DNA from: Verrucomicrobiota bacterium
Lineage (GTDB): Bacteria > Verrucomicrobiota > Verrucomicrobiia > Methylacidiphilales > Verrucolacustridaceae
DNA length: 6,391 bases
Assembly: GCA_010025475.1 (NCBI GenBank)
Contig: RGTE01000065.1
Location: 1 to 6,391 of the forward strand
Direction of reading: 5' to 3'
Numbering within the stretch: the stretch's first letter is position 1; each line of letters opens with the position of its first letter. The notes below the pieces were generated by a model. That model worked only from the letters and a program-made list of their open reading frames with translations, made no database searches and had not been told where the DNA came from. A program made the position numbers and the translations under genes. This document shows positions 6,286 to 6,391 of this stretch, piece by piece.

Positions 6286-6315
6286 AGTATAATGGTTACT
6301 TGTAACTTCTGTCAA
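6286..6315 (-). promoter_or_regulatory. Near-consensus sigma-70-type promoter of the excisionase-like gene
   Basis: On the minus strand TTGACA (6310-6315) and TATACT (6286-6291) are separated by 18 bases: a perfect -35 and a 5/6 -10. Transcription would start near 6279, only about six bases before ATG 6273, giving an almost leaderless mRNA. This rules against translation starting at the upstream GTG 6366 on the same transcript. Confidence 0.55.
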
Positions 6316-6391
6316 GTGAAATCCCGACCCACCCGCATCCCCAAGAAGATCCACCCCCTGCACCACGTCCGTCGGATTACTGGGATGACCC

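Larger units (their letters stand above)
5828..6391. mobile_element. Edge of a putative integrated element (visible part)
   Basis: From the tmRNA/tRNA-like fragment to the right edge the sequence differs from the rest of the window. It is distinctly AT-richer from about 5835 to 6300, carries short direct and inverted repeats in a gene-free stretch, and encodes an excisionase-type HTH protein behind a strong promoter. This is the expected layout of the distal end of a tmRNA/tRNA-targeting genomic island. In that reading the restored RNA gene, and probably the integrase, lie to the right of the window. No integrase is visible, so the element's existence and extent are inferred. The last 90 or so bases return to GC-rich sequence without a clear gene. 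Confidence 0.5.

Noticed and set aside
6292..6391. + strand ORF entering the right edge (starts MVTCNFCQVK)
   Set aside because: Only 33 codons are visible, it overlaps the minus-strand promoter, and no domain or ribosome site supports it. The CxxC pair alone is not enough.

Overview
The window is GC-rich, with dense Gram-negative coding from the left edge to about 5.8 kb, then a clearly more AT-rich right end. The products are a Kdo-kinase-like enzyme, an ADP-heptose-type LPS heptosyltransferase, several small signal-peptide proteins and an OmpL-like (BBP2) beta-barrel ending in Phe. They indicate a diderm with a Kdo/heptose LPS core. The porin type and protein style suggest a Verrucomicrobiota-like or PVC-related bacterium, but that is an impression; no rRNA or other phylogenetic marker is present.

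Left (1-1260): a 5'-truncated + strand gene encodes a protein with an ELD...EFK arrangement typical of PD-(D/E)XK nuclease folds and a very Arg-rich tail. Its end overlaps tail-to-tail with a small minus-strand single-membrane-span protein. A 62-bp divergent gap holding a 10-bp palindrome leads into the next cluster.

Centre (1261-3865): four + strand genes form a tightly overlapping cluster, probably one operon: two small exported proteins of unknown function, a KdkA/WaaP-like Kdo kinase (GTG start, GTGA overlap) and a family-9 heptosyltransferase (ATGA overlap). The heptosyltransferase is broken near 3105: it changes reading frame and about eight family-conserved residues are missing at the junction, which suggests a small deletion rather than a single-base error. 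The two sugar enzymes would act one after the other on the LPS inner core at the cytoplasmic face of the inner membrane.

Right centre (3853-5739): a BBP2-type outer-membrane porin on the minus strand converges on, and overlaps, the heptosyltransferase. Its start lies head-to-head with, or overlapping, that of a small exported protein on the + strand. A two-helix membrane protein on the minus strand follows.

Right end (5740-6391): a minus-strand 20-mer identical in form to the T-loop-to-acceptor 3' end of a tmRNA or Ser-type tRNA stands alone with no gene body. Beyond it the sequence is AT-rich, with short direct and inverted repeats and a MerR/excisionase-type HTH gene served by a near-consensus promoter. 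I read this as the distal attachment site and first gene of an integrated mobile element extending past the right edge. It is the most informative feature in the window.
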